Assembly: GCA_030765645.1 (NCBI GenBank) | Contig: JAVCCE010000045.1 | Coordinates: forward strand, 43,234 to 107,233 | Length of the DNA stretch: 64,000 nt | DNA from: Candidatus Hinthialibacter antarcticus | GTDB lineage: Bacteria; Hinthialibacterota; Hinthialibacteria; Hinthialibacterales; Hinthialibacteraceae | Direction of reading: 5' to 3' | In this document: positions 9,153-16,870 of the stretch, one piece after another | Numbering within the stretch: the first letter of the stretch is position 1 | Layout: every line of letters starts with the position of its first letter | Position numbers and translations under genes: made by a program | The notes under the pieces: model-generated | What the model saw: only the letters and a program-made list of their open reading frames with translations | The model's database searches: none | What the model was told of the DNA's origin: nothing

Positions 9153-9803
9153 CTAAGATTCGTTAGTTTCTGTCTGATCGGATGGTGTGCTGGCAGCCTG
9201 TGCGACTTGTACTTTTGCGGCGCGTAAAACACGCTCTTTTAACAGATAACCGGGCATAAACTCACTGACGATTTGCCCGGGTTGGTGTTCTTCGCTTTCG
9301 ATTAGCATCATGGCTTCGTGAACGCTAGGGTCGAACATCTCGCCCTGGGTGTTGATGCGCTCAAGGCCATATTCCGAAAGAATCGTCATCATCTGCTGCT
9401 GGATCATCTTCACGCCGTCGCGAAATGACTCGTGGTTGTCCTCATTCGAGTCGGTGTTGAGTGCGCGGTCGAGGTTGTCGATCACGTCCAACAGGCGTCC
9501 CATGAATTCTTGCAGCAAAAATTCACGCATTTCAGAGCGTTCGCGAATCGTACGTTTGCGGAAATTATCAAATTCCGCCTGTAATCGCTGCAAATCGTGA
9601 AGGTATTCATCACGCTGCTTGCAGACCGCCTCAAACTCAGTCTCAGCGCTAGGTTCGGCCTGGCCTTCAGCGGTTTCAGCCTCTTCGAGCGTTTCGTCTA
9701 CGGAGTCGTTTTCTTCAACCACTGAAGAAGCGGCATCCTGGTTGCTGACGCTTTCATCTGTTGGATTTTCAAACTCTTGTGTTGTGTTTTCTCTTTCGTT
9801 CAT
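9153..9803 (-). CDS. grpE: Nucleotide exchange factor GrpE
   Basis: 216 residues. An acidic, disordered N-terminus (about 1-65) precedes the long dimerising helix ([20 protein letters not shown]), then [12 protein letters not shown], the four-helix section and the C-terminal beta-wing. The conserved [13 protein letters not shown] and [10 protein letters not shown] segments match GrpE. A longer reading frame goes to 9875; the ATG at 9803 (MNERENT) is preferred because the upstream stretch is hydrophobic and atypical. GrpE releases ADP from DnaK. The grpE-dnaK order with a 19-bp gap indicates an operon. No CIRCE inverted repeat is visible upstream. Confidence 0.95.
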   Translation of the reverse strand: MNERENTTQEFENPTDESVSNQDAASSVVEENDSVDETLEEAETAEGQAEPSAETEFEAVCKQRDEYLHDLQRLQAEFDNFRKRTIRERSEMREFLLQEFMGRLLDVIDNLDRALNTDSNEDNHESFRDGVKMIQQQMMTILSEYGLERINTQGEMFDPSVHEAMMLIESEEHQPGQIVSEFMPGYLLKERVLRAAKVQVAQAASTPSDQTETNES

Positions 9804-9913
9804 GCTTGCTATTAATCTCAGTGTTTTTAGTTTTTTTTGACTTAACGCTATTCCTAAATGCAATAAACATTCCATGAGAGTTGTTGGTTTATAAGTTATT
9901 ATAAATAAGCAGT

Positions 9914-10087
9914 TTATTTTGGTTTGCGCGAGGCGCTTTCATCGAAGAAATCGTTGTTAAAGCGGGCCAGAATGGCGCGATTCACCAAGGTATCTAGAGC
10001 GGGTGTGCCAAAATAGCTAGTCATTGAAATTTCTTCGGCACGACGGGCATGGAATATATTAAAGATGGTAGCGGGTTTATATTCCAT
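9914..10087 (-). CDS. Possible 57-residue protein upstream of grpE
   Basis: A short open frame from the ATG at 10087 to a TAA at 9914. It encodes a mixed-charge peptide that begins MEYKPATIFNIFHARR and ends DESASRKPK, with no membrane segment. Codon use (GCC, CGC, CTG) resembles neighbouring genes more than the AT-rich flanks do. There is no clear ribosome-binding site, and I recognise no family. It could be a real small gene at the head of the grpE-dnaK transcript or a chance frame. Confidence 0.4.
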   Translation of the reverse strand: MEYKPATIFNIFHARRAEEISMTSYFGTPALDTLVNRAILARFNNDFFDESASRKPK

Positions 10088-10108
10088 GATGTCGATAGAA
10101 ATATATAC

Positions 10109-10317
10109 TTATCCACAGAACATTACATCTAGAAGAATATTACATGGATAATGATTGATTCGATCTATTTTATCTGTTTGTTTTTATAGAACTTGCAGAA
10201 ATATTAGCAATATGTAAGGCTGTGGAGAACTTGTGAGTCATTTGCCCCATTTTGTGGATTTCTTGTAAAAACTGTGGAAAACCAGTGGATGGTTATAGTT
10301 TAACGCTTTGTAGATAA
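10109..10317. promoter_or_regulatory. Cluster of DnaA-box-like 9-mers in AT-rich DNA
   Basis: The intergenic stretch holds one perfect DnaA box, TTATCCACA (10109-10117), and on the opposite strand TGTGGAGAA (10221-10229), TGTGGAAAA (10273-10281) and TGTAGATAA (10309-10317), each one mismatch from TGTGGATAA, plus TGTGGATTT (10253-10261) with two mismatches. The DNA between the boxes is AT-rich, including a run of about 100 bases with few G or C. This is the pattern of a chromosomal origin or of a DnaA-controlled promoter. No dnaA, dnaN, gidA or rpmH gene is in the window, so origin function is only a hypothesis. Confidence 0.4.
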
Positions 10318-10892
10318 CCTGTGATGGCGCGGTCATATTGATGGGTGTGCATGAATGCCTTTGCCGCGAGTCTCTTGCGCGTCTCAAGGGTGACGCCGTT
10401 GTGTTTTCTGATCTCTTCAACGACTACGTTGTAGTCATCCGGCTCGGTGATGACGGTGACAGCCTTAAAATTTTTCGCTGCGGCGCGAATCATGGTCGGG
10501 CCGCCGATGTCGATATTTTCCAGCGCTTCGTCCAGGGTCACGCCGGGTTTGGCGATGGTTTGCTGAAATGGATATAAGTTGACTACGACCAGGTCAATCG
10601 GCTTGACGTCAAACTCGCCTGCTTCTTCGACCTGTTTGGGATCATTTCGTTTGAATAAAATGCCGCCGTGAATCATGGGGTGCAGGGTTTTCACCCGCCC
10701 GCCTAACATTTCCGGTGAGCCGGTGTAGTCGCTGACTTCCTGATATTCGATGCCGGATTCATGCAGCGCGCGGCCTGTTCCGCCTGTCGAGAGGATGTGG
10801 GTTCCATGCGCTTTGAGAGCGCGACCTAAATCAACAACGCCGCTTTTTTCGTATACGCTCAGAATCGCTTGTTGTATCGGAACTACATCCAT
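10293..10892 (-). CDS. purH: IMP cyclohydrolase domain protein (PurH N-terminal half only)
   Basis: 199 residues that match the first domain of bifunctional PurH: the MGS-like fold with AILSVYEKSGVVDLGRAL, the STGGTGRAL loop, the GGRVKTLHPMIHGGIL substrate loop (Lys-Thr-Leu-His) and NIDIGGPTMIRAAAKN. It closes FAICAR to IMP, the last step of de novo purine synthesis. The usual 300-residue AICAR transformylase domain is absent: the frame ends cleanly after the AKAFMHTHQYDRAI helix that normally leads into it. The start is the ATG at 10892; the upstream extension of 59 residues has no similarity to PurH. The formyltransferase is presumably encoded elsewhere. Confidence 0.9.
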   Translation of the reverse strand: MDVVPIQQAILSVYEKSGVVDLGRALKAHGTHILSTGGTGRALHESGIEYQEVSDYTGSPEMLGGRVKTLHPMIHGGILFKRNDPKQVEEAGEFDVKPIDLVVVNLYPFQQTIAKPGVTLDEALENIDIGGPTMIRAAAKNFKAVTVITEPDDYNVVVEEIRKHNGVTLETRKRLAAKAFMHTHQYDRAITGYLQSVKL

Positions 10893-11038
10893 GACCCACG
10901 CTCCCAAAGTATTTACTCGATTACTATACGGCTGAAATCTTTGGCTGGAAAGCCTCAAAAATACGATTAGAACGTTTTTATGAGATGGGGGTTGCCTCTT
11001 ACTGCAGCGGCTAAGAGTGATGATGAAAAGCGGTATGT

Positions 11039-12109
11039 TTATCGCGCGGAGAGACGTTGAAGGTACCAATTGATTTTGGTGTTCAACACGGGGTTGCGGG
11101 AGCAGCCGAGCGCTTTCTGAAACGAGGCGCGCGCCGATTTCCGGTCGCCCTGCGCATAGAGCGCAACGCCTTCGTTATAATAAAAATCAGCGGTCTTCGG
11201 GTGAAGTTCCTGCGCGACGCGAGAAAGTGTGATGAGCATTTCGTTGTCTTTTTTGCGGTAATAAATCTCGCTCAGGCTCTTGATGGTGGGCGCCGATGAA
11301 TCTTTCAAAGTCGCGCCAAAAAATTCCTCGGCAAAATCCAGCCAGCCCATTTTGACGTAATGCTTTAATAAATCTTGCTGGGCTTCTTCATCGTCGGGGG
11401 CCTTCTTCACTCGCTCTTGTAGTGTGTCTAATCCTGTTTGTTCTTCCATGTAGGAACGCAAATCTTCCACTTCGGAGCGTTCGGGGTAATACGTTTTCAA
11501 GCGGTAATAATCTTCTTGAACGGTTTGGTATTTTCTGAGTAATAACAGCGCTTTTTCACGCAGGATCAACGCGCCGATTTTCTCATCTTCGCCGAGCTCT
11601 TTCTCGTTGAGAATTTCGCCCAGTTCGTCCAGCGCGGCGTTGGGTTTGCGGCGGCGCACCAAATCTTCGGCGTATTCGATACGCTTGCCCAGCGGGACGC
11701 TCTTCCAATGTTGAGATGCCGCAGACGAATGTTGCGGGATCGACGACGCGGCGGAAGGCGGAATTTTTCCACTCTCAATGAGTTTCTCGATTGTCTTGGC
11801 GGGATCGCCGTCAGCGCCTAAGTATTTTGAGATGTCAATCGCTTGGTTGGAGGGTGCATGTTTGCCTAGTTCCGGCTTGGGGCGTTGTACGCCTCTGCTT
11901 AATGAATTTGTCGATTGTTTGGCGTCTTCCAAACGGCGCATCAAGTCGCCGCGCAGCATATTCATAAACGATTTGACGCCGTCGTCTCCAGAATCTTCGC
12001 CTGACAACGGCGGCAGCGACGGCATGTCCTGCGCGGACGCAAGCGACGTTGTCAATGCGAAAAATATCAAGAGAGAAAATATGAACGTAAGGTTCACGCG
12101 ATCTTGCAT
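11039..12109 (-). CDS. Exported TPR-repeat protein
   Basis: 356 residues. A signal peptide (about 1-27, hydrophobic core FIFSLLIFFALTTSLA, cleavage after ASA) precedes a low-complexity Pro/Ser region and, from about residue 140, helical TPR-like repeats: LGKRIEYAEDLVRRRKPNAA, a middle set, and a clear final TPR (FYYNEGVALYAQGDRKSARA). The ATG at 12109 has an AGGGG ribosome-binding site; a longer frame upstream is rejected because it would bury the signal peptide. It probably works in the periplasm as a scaffold. The specific role is unknown. Confidence 0.75.
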   Translation of the reverse strand: MQDRVNLTFIFSLLIFFALTTSLASAQDMPSLPPLSGEDSGDDGVKSFMNMLRGDLMRRLEDAKQSTNSLSRGVQRPKPELGKHAPSNQAIDISKYLGADGDPAKTIEKLIESGKIPPSAASSIPQHSSAASQHWKSVPLGKRIEYAEDLVRRRKPNAALDELGEILNEKELGEDEKIGALILREKALLLLRKYQTVQEDYYRLKTYYPERSEVEDLRSYMEEQTGLDTLQERVKKAPDDEEAQQDLLKHYVKMGWLDFAEEFFGATLKDSSAPTIKSLSEIYYRKKDNEMLITLSRVAQELHPKTADFYYNEGVALYAQGDRKSARASFQKALGCSRNPVLNTKINWYLQRLSAR

Positions 12110-12252
12110 AAGCCCCTTCAACTTTTCAGAATGCCGCAGGGGATTAGGTGAAGCGGCTTTCGTAGTCAGCGGTAAAAAGCCGCGACGAAGACAAGCGAAA
12201 CCCAACCCCGAGGCATAATAAAATCTTCTATATTCAATTACGTCTTTATATT

Positions 12253-13665
12253 CTAATCGGTTTTTACCACAATTTTATCGGGATTCAATATATTATTTGG
12301 ATCAAACATCTTTTTCAGTTCAATCAACATGTTTTTGACGGTGGTTCCAACTTCCATCTCGAGGTAAGGCGCCTTGGTGACGCCGATGCCGTGCTCGCCG
12401 GAAATAGACCCCTGGCGTTTTATGGTTGCTTTGAATAATTCGGCGACGGCGGCTTCGATGTTGGGGTCGTGTTCGTTGTGCGTCATAAAATTGACGTGCA
12501 GGTTGCCGTCGCCCGCATGGCCAAAACAGAGCGTCGCAATTTTATAGCGATCACCGATTTCATAAGCGTCTTGTAAAATGCCTTGGATTTCAGAAATGGG
12601 GACGCAGATGTCTTCGTTGGTTTTGAAGGGCGCGATGGCGTGCATCGCCGGGCTGAGGTTTTTGCGAATCGACCACAGCGCCATGCGTTCTTCTTCGGAT
12701 TGCGCGGGGTGAATTTCTTGCGCGCCGCAGTCTTTGCTCACTTGAATCAAGGTGTTTTGTTCGTCTTGTATGCGTTGAGGATCAAAGCCGTCGCATTCAA
12801 CCAGCAACAACGCATCCGCCACTGGCATTCGTTTGTCTTTTAGATATTGGTTGGCGGCTTCGAGACAACGCCGGTCAATAAATTCTAACGCTGACGGCGT
12901 GACGCCGCTCATCAAAATACGTTGGACGGAATCAATCGCCGCCGCGACGGAATCAAATAATGCCACGAAGGCTTGCCGGTGCGGCGGGTAGGGAACCAGT
13001 CGTAAGGTTGCTTCCGTGATGACGGCAAGGGTGCCTTCGCTGCCAATCAATAGCGGCAGGAGATTATACCCGACCACGTTCTTACGCGCCTTGGTTCCAA
13101 CTTGCACCGCTTCGCCGTTGGGCAGCACCGCGCGCACGGATTGCACCCACTCCTTCGTGACGCCGTATTTGACGCAATTCAGTCCTCCGGCGCATTCCGC
13201 CAACGAACCGCCTACGGTCGCGGTTTTTGCGCTGGACGGGTCAGGCGGGTAGAACAGTCCCTTTGCCAGCAACTGGGTTTTCAATTCGCCAAGCGCCATG
13301 CCGGATTGTACGGTGACAAAACGATTGGCTTCATCCAATTCTACGATGGCGTCCATGTGTTCGAGCGAAAGGACAACCCCTCCGTGGACGGGCAGAGCGC
13401 CGCCTGTGAATCCCGTGCCGCCCCCGCGCGGATACACCGGAAAGTGGTGTTCGTTGGCGAGGCGCATCAATGCGCAGATTTCGTCTTCACTCTCAGCCCA
13501 GACGACTGCTTGCGGCGGGAACTCTTGCCGGGTGGCGTCGAACGAATAAGTGAGTAAATCTTCGGGTTGATTTGAGGCGCGTTCCGGCCCAAAGATTGCC
13601 TGCAACGCGCGCATGATGTCGTTGCTGATCGGGTTGTATGAAAGAGTGGGCGTTTCGAGGGACAA
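12253..13665 (-). CDS. glcD: FAD-linked oxidase, GlcD/D-lactate dehydrogenase family
   Basis: 470 residues. An FAD-binding PCMH domain (about 50-225) carries the YPRGGGTGFTGGALP pyrophosphate loop, the PDPSS motif and GGSLAECAGGLNCVKYG. The C-terminal FAD-oxidase domain (about 235-468) includes CFGHAGDGNLHVNF and the GSISGEHGIG substrate-site motif, both diagnostic for the glycolate oxidase GlcD / D-lactate dehydrogenase group. It oxidises a 2-hydroxy acid to a 2-oxo acid. The start is a TTG at 13665 with an AAGGAG site 7 bases upstream; an ATG 5 bases earlier is out of frame. GlcE and GlcF partners are not adjacent, so it may be a single-subunit enzyme. Confidence 0.9.
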   Translation of the reverse strand: MSLETPTLSYNPISNDIMRALQAIFGPERASNQPEDLLTYSFDATRQEFPPQAVVWAESEDEICALMRLANEHHFPVYPRGGGTGFTGGALPVHGGVVLSLEHMDAIVELDEANRFVTVQSGMALGELKTQLLAKGLFYPPDPSSAKTATVGGSLAECAGGLNCVKYGVTKEWVQSVRAVLPNGEAVQVGTKARKNVVGYNLLPLLIGSEGTLAVITEATLRLVPYPPHRQAFVALFDSVAAAIDSVQRILMSGVTPSALEFIDRRCLEAANQYLKDKRMPVADALLLVECDGFDPQRIQDEQNTLIQVSKDCGAQEIHPAQSEEERMALWSIRKNLSPAMHAIAPFKTNEDICVPISEIQGILQDAYEIGDRYKIATLCFGHAGDGNLHVNFMTHNEHDPNIEAAVAELFKATIKRQGSISGEHGIGVTKAPYLEMEVGTTVKNMLIELKKMFDPNNILNPDKIVVKTD

Positions 13666-13751
13666 ACCATGTCTCCTTAGCGTTATATCTTTTATTATAG
13701 CGGCAAGGCTGCGCTGTTGTTGACGGTTTTATTACAACGTGAAAGTCAAGC

Positions 13752-14540
13752 CTATTCCGGGTCGCACCAAAAGGGCACATATCGCCATGCTGTGCGTAAC
13801 TCGCGTTCGTGTTTGCGGTAGAGAGGATCGCATTGGGCGACCTTGTTCCAAAAACGGTTGGAGTGGTTCATGTGGACGGTATGGCAAAGTTCGTGAATCA
13901 TAATATACCGAACCAACGGCGGCGGAAAAAACAACAACTTGAGATTCAAACTAATTGACTTGCCGCGTGAACAACTGCCCCAACGCGAACGCTGATTGCG
14001 GATCGAAACGCGATTAAAGGGCAGGTCGAATTCTTCCGCAATGCGCTCTAGCCAGGGGACCAAACGGCGCTGCGCCTTACTGCGCAGCCACTGGCGCAGG
14101 GCGGGTTCAAAACTGCTGACGTCATGTTTGTTGGCGATCACCGCCAAGCAGCCGGGATAGATAACGCGCACGTCAGTTGTTCCATTATTGGGAGGGCGAT
14201 AGCGCAAGCGCCATTCTTCGCGGACGGCGCGGAGAGAAATCGTACGCGGCGGCTGACCGTATGTTCCGTCATCGTTGTTTGTTAGTTCTAATAGAATACG
14301 CTCGCGCGTCCTCTCGACCCACTCCCGGTTTTCGTCCAGAATGGCTTGCAGCGTTGCCGGGCGCAGCCTGCGTGGAGACACCACCGTGATCTTTCCGCGC
14401 AACGTCATTTTGATGGAAATACGCTTGGCGCGCGGATGGACCCGGACAGCAACATGGTCCATCCATTCGCTCATGCGTTGTCGCGGCGCGTGTGGAATCA
14501 TCTTATCCAATATATTGAACCCGCATAAACACGATAACAT
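13752..14540 (-). CDS. YgjP-like zinc metallopeptidase (DUF45, M48-related)
   Basis: 262 residues. The zinc-binding motif is HELCHTVHMNHSNRFW near residue 218 (HExxH plus a third His and the FW pair typical of the YgjP/SprT-like family). Upstream are the RSRWGSCS stretch and NLKLLFFPP, also conserved in this family. No signal peptide or membrane span is seen. The first Met (14540) gives an odd leader; MIPHAP at 14501 or MSEWMD at 14474 are likely alternative starts. YgjP-like proteins are often linked to restriction or toxin loci, but none is present here. Confidence 0.88.
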   Translation of the reverse strand: MLSCLCGFNILDKMIPHAPRQRMSEWMDHVAVRVHPRAKRISIKMTLRGKITVVSPRRLRPATLQAILDENREWVERTRERILLELTNNDDGTYGQPPRTISLRAVREEWRLRYRPPNNGTTDVRVIYPGCLAVIANKHDVSSFEPALRQWLRSKAQRRLVPWLERIAEEFDLPFNRVSIRNQRSRWGSCSRGKSISLNLKLLFFPPPLVRYIMIHELCHTVHMNHSNRFWNKVAQCDPLYRKHERELRTAWRYVPFWCDPE

Positions 14541-14877
14541 CGTCGCCCATTTGTTGATCTAGAATGCTACTGGTTCCGTTTTGGTGAATGTCAGTCAGAG
14601 AACCAATTTTACTCTCTCTCTTGGAGACTGTAAGCTAGATCATTTCATCGGTAGAATCCAGAAGAAGTAAGCCGAAAAAAAACGTATCTCATGTAATCCA
14701 ATGTGGCATTGTGTTCTGTAAAAATGTTGTTGAAATGTTTATGCCGTAAAAAAATACGCTATCATTGGTATTCACTTTCAATGACATTGAAAGTAGTGTC
14801 TAATATGAAATATTGTGATTGTTTTTATTACTGATGGAAATATTAGAATCTAACCTCTCTCCTGATGGAGGAAGATG
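14541..14877. other. Noncoding stretch with palindrome and leader
   Basis: 337 bases without a supported gene between the divergent YgjP-like gene and the small unknown gene on the plus strand. It is AT-rich, holds the 21-bp perfect palindrome described separately, and ends in a CTCC/GGAG mini-hairpin (14858-14870) that overlaps the ribosome-binding site of the plus-strand gene. No tRNA or recognised riboswitch is seen. Confidence 0.6.
14774..14794. promoter_or_regulatory. Perfect 21-bp palindrome, likely operator
   Basis: Arms ACTTTCAATG and CATTGAAAGT flank a single central A without mismatch. The right arm contains TTGAAA, which with an 18-base spacer faces TATTGT (14811-14816), so a repressor bound here would cover the -35 region of a promoter reading into the gene at 14878. 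The regulator is unknown. Confidence 0.5.
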
Positions 14878-15213
14878 ATGCCCATTCGAGATGAATACGC
14901 CGAACAAATAGAACGAGTCATGGCATTAGACCCACGGCCTGAGCAGGTCAAACGGCTTGAGAAAGCCTCAATTGATCAGCTCGAACTGTGGAAAGGGATT
15001 CGTGGAAACTCCCGCGACCAATTTTGCGCGACGTTTGTCCGCTATAAAAATTGGGCGGAAGCGCTTTTGGCGGATGTCTCCAACGCGAAAAACCGCATGA
15101 TCCTTGGCGTTGATCCTGAAGATGCGCTCAAAGACGTGGTAAATTCTCTCAACGTTTTCGTTGGCGTCCAGGAAATCATCGCTGTGCCTGAAGACCACGA
15201 AGATAAAAGTTAA
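14878..15213 (+). CDS. Small soluble protein of unknown function
   Basis: 111 residues, mostly helical, acidic, with no signal peptide or membrane span. I do not recognise the family. Two ATG codons follow each other (14875 and 14878); the second has better spacing (6 bases) from the GGAGG site. The site is partly paired in a CTCC-TGAT-GGAG hairpin, which may lower translation. It probably shares a transcript with the next gene, 35 bp downstream, and may be controlled by the palindrome at 14774. Confidence 0.65.
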   Translation: MPIRDEYAEQIERVMALDPRPEQVKRLEKASIDQLELWKGIRGNSRDQFCATFVRYKNWAEALLADVSNAKNRMILGVDPEDALKDVVNSLNVFVGVQEIIAVPEDHEDKS

Positions 15214-15248
15214 CCGCTGCATGTATTGTCCTCTACGTGGAGAGTGGG

Positions 15249-15692
15249 ATGGATATCAACCAAGATGACCGCAACCAGTTAGAAACCATTGGCGTGTATG
15301 TCGATGGGGAACGTCTCTCCATTCTTGTTGACGCCGCCAACCGCATTCTCGAATTAAGCGATCAAGATGAATACGTTTATGGCGACCTGCGCATCGAATG
15401 TTCTGAAGAAGGCGCGTTGGTTATATTTCGCCGGGCGATTCATGGGTCAAAAGAGCGCGAAATTTTGTTACGTAGCGCTCCCATTGAAAATGAATTGGAA
15501 GTGACTTCGTTTCATCGAGGCGCGTGGATCGATTTGTTGATGGCGTTGGATGAAGCGGTTTCACGCGGCGTCTCTCCTGACGATCTCACTGATTTACGCA
15601 ACCGCTTTAATCCTTGCCCAAAAACGGACAGCGCCCATCGTTATGAAGACGACCTGCTGTGGCCTCTTATTCAAGAACGGGCAAACAAATAA
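15249..15692 (+). CDS. Soluble protein of unknown function
   Basis: 147 residues, acidic, no membrane segment. It starts MDINQDDRNQLETIGVYVDG and has an alternating beta pattern in the first half and a helical second half. No family recognised. The ATG at 15249 follows GGAGAG at a normal distance; a GTG at 15237 is less likely because it overlaps that site. It follows the previous unknown gene closely on the same strand. A hairpin at its 3' end serves the converging gene. Confidence 0.65.
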   Translation: MDINQDDRNQLETIGVYVDGERLSILVDAANRILELSDQDEYVYGDLRIECSEEGALVIFRRAIHGSKEREILLRSAPIENELEVTSFHRGAWIDLLMALDEAVSRGVSPDDLTDLRNRFNPCPKTDSAHRYEDDLLWPLIQERANK

Positions 15693-15723
15693 AAAGCCCC
15701 GCTGGAACGCATCACAACGGGGC
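15691..15723 (-). terminator. Intrinsic terminator between convergent genes
   Basis: A GCCCCG/CGGGGC stem (15696-15701 with 15718-15723) followed on the minus strand by five T residues. It ends the 65-residue membrane-protein gene; on the plus strand the same hairpin lies right after the stop at 15692 without a T-run. Confidence 0.75.
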
Positions 15724-15747
15724 GAATATTTCATCCATTTATGTTGC

Positions 15748-15945
15748 TTACACGTCGCTTCGATTTTTCAACAAAAGCGCAATTGACAACAATAAGATCA
15801 CTTCGGCGAAATTCACGAAACTGAGCGGGCGCACCGGGTACATGCCGAATGTTCCGCCCAGGTCAATTTGAGCGACTTTAAACACGATTCCGATAATGAT
15901 GGATAGAATTGACAGCCAGATTAACAGATGGGGTAAACTTTTCAT
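15748..15945 (-). CDS. Small two-span membrane protein
   Basis: 65 residues with two membrane segments (about 5-22 and 40-58) separated by a short loop that contains GGTFGMYPVRP. The ATG at 15945 has an excellent GGAGGAG site 7 bases upstream; the longer frame to 15978 is not needed. No family recognised. It is a single-gene unit, with a terminator directly downstream. Small inner-membrane proteins of this kind are often assembly factors or stress proteins, but nothing here shows which. Confidence 0.75.
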   Translation of the reverse strand: MKSLPHLLIWLSILSIIIGIVFKVAQIDLGGTFGMYPVRPLSFVNFAEVILLLSIALLLKNRSDV

Positions 15946-16057
15946 TGAAATATCTCCTCCAGAATAAGCATCGAACAATACACAGATAATCTACTCTTAA
16001 ATCAATATTCGCACTAGCATTCATTATAGAAAATTTTAATTCCTTAGGAAAACAACG

Positions 16058-16762
16058 ATGAAACATGATATGACGAATAAAACCTGCGTCGTTACAGGCG
16101 CCAGCCGGGGCATCGGCTTTCACATTGCGCGCGCGCTGCATGAGGCGGGCGCCCAGGTGGCGATAACAGGGCGCAGCGAACAAACATTGGTTGACGCCTC
16201 TGAGAAAATCGGCGAGCGCTGCCGCTATTTTGTTTGCGACCAACGCAACCCATTTGCAATCGAAAAAATGGCGAAAGCCGTCATTGAATCCGTGGGCGCC
16301 CCCGACTTGTTGGTTAATAACGCCGGGCTGTTTCGACTGTTGAAGACGCTCAACACCACACTCGAAAACTGGAACGAGATTATCGAAACCAACCTGACGG
16401 GCGTGTTTTTGACGACCAAGGCGTTTCTGCCGTCGATGCTTGAAAAAGATCGCGCTGACATCGTGATGATTTCATCGATGAGCGGTAAAAAGGGCGACCC
16501 TGGCGCTGCGGCTTACGCCGCCAGTAAGTTTGGCTTGCAGGGGTTCTCTCAGGCGCTGATGTATGAGGTGCGTAAGAGCAATATCCGCGTGATGGTGATG
16601 AACCCCAGCAGCGTTGACGTCAGCGAAACGCCCGGCACCGAATCCGGCCCGGGGCTGCATCTTCACGCCGCTGACATCGCCGACACCATCGTGCATCTCG
16701 CCTGCCTGCCGGGCCGCACCATGATCCGCGACATGGATATTTATGGGACAAACCCAGGGTGA
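16058..16762 (+). CDS. Short-chain dehydrogenase/reductase
   Basis: 234 residues, classical SDR. N-terminal TGASRGIG (residues 12-19) binds NAD(P); NNAG near 88; the active site is Ser (SSMSG near 145) with YAASK near 161 (Tyr-x-x-x-Lys). A Gly-Arg pair after the second strand (TGRSEQT) favours NADPH. The C-terminus is short. Substrate unknown; 3-oxoacyl-ACP-reductase-like or sugar/ketone reductase activity is possible. It is preceded by a TTAGGAAAA ribosome-binding site and followed by a 79-bp palindromic repeat in a convergent intergenic region. Confidence 0.9.
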   Translation: MKHDMTNKTCVVTGASRGIGFHIARALHEAGAQVAITGRSEQTLVDASEKIGERCRYFVCDQRNPFAIEKMAKAVIESVGAPDLLVNNAGLFRLLKTLNTTLENWNEIIETNLTGVFLTTKAFLPSMLEKDRADIVMISSMSGKKGDPGAAAYAASKFGLQGFSQALMYEVRKSNIRVMVMNPSSVDVSETPGTESGPGLHLHAADIADTIVHLACLPGRTMIRDMDIYGTNPG

Positions 16763-16783
16763 AGTTTATTTTTGTTTTAAAGG

Positions 16784-16862
16784 GGAGGGCGAACCTCCTG
16801 GTGAGCCAGAAAGTATTGACAATTAATCTCATTTTTGCGGCTCGGCGGGAGCCTCGCCCTCC
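16784..16862. repeat. Dispersed palindromic repeat family 1, copy 1
   Basis: 79 bp with imperfect 24-bp inverted ends. The left end starts GGAGGGCGAACCTCCTGG and runs to GTGAGCC (16784-16807); the right end is GGCTCGGCGGGAGCC followed by TCGCCCTCC (16839-16862). The second copy at 58130 has the same length and near-identical ends but an unrelated centre. Both lie between convergent genes, as expected for REP-like elements or small nonautonomous mobile elements. Confidence 0.85.
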
Positions 16863-16870
16863 ATATAGGT

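Noticed and set aside
9804..10292. CIRCE element (HrcA operator) before grpE-dnaK
   Set aside because: No TTAGCACTC/GAGTGCTAA inverted repeat is present in the upstream region.
10293..10892. PurH as a frameshifted bifunctional enzyme
   Set aside because: No transformylase-like sequence is found in any frame downstream; the region after the stop is AT-rich and full of DnaA-box-like sites, so a clean split is more likely.
13467..13670. ATG frame overlapping the start of the GlcD-like gene
   Set aside because: It is out of frame with the oxidase and too close to the AAGGAG site; the TTG start at 13665 has correct spacing.
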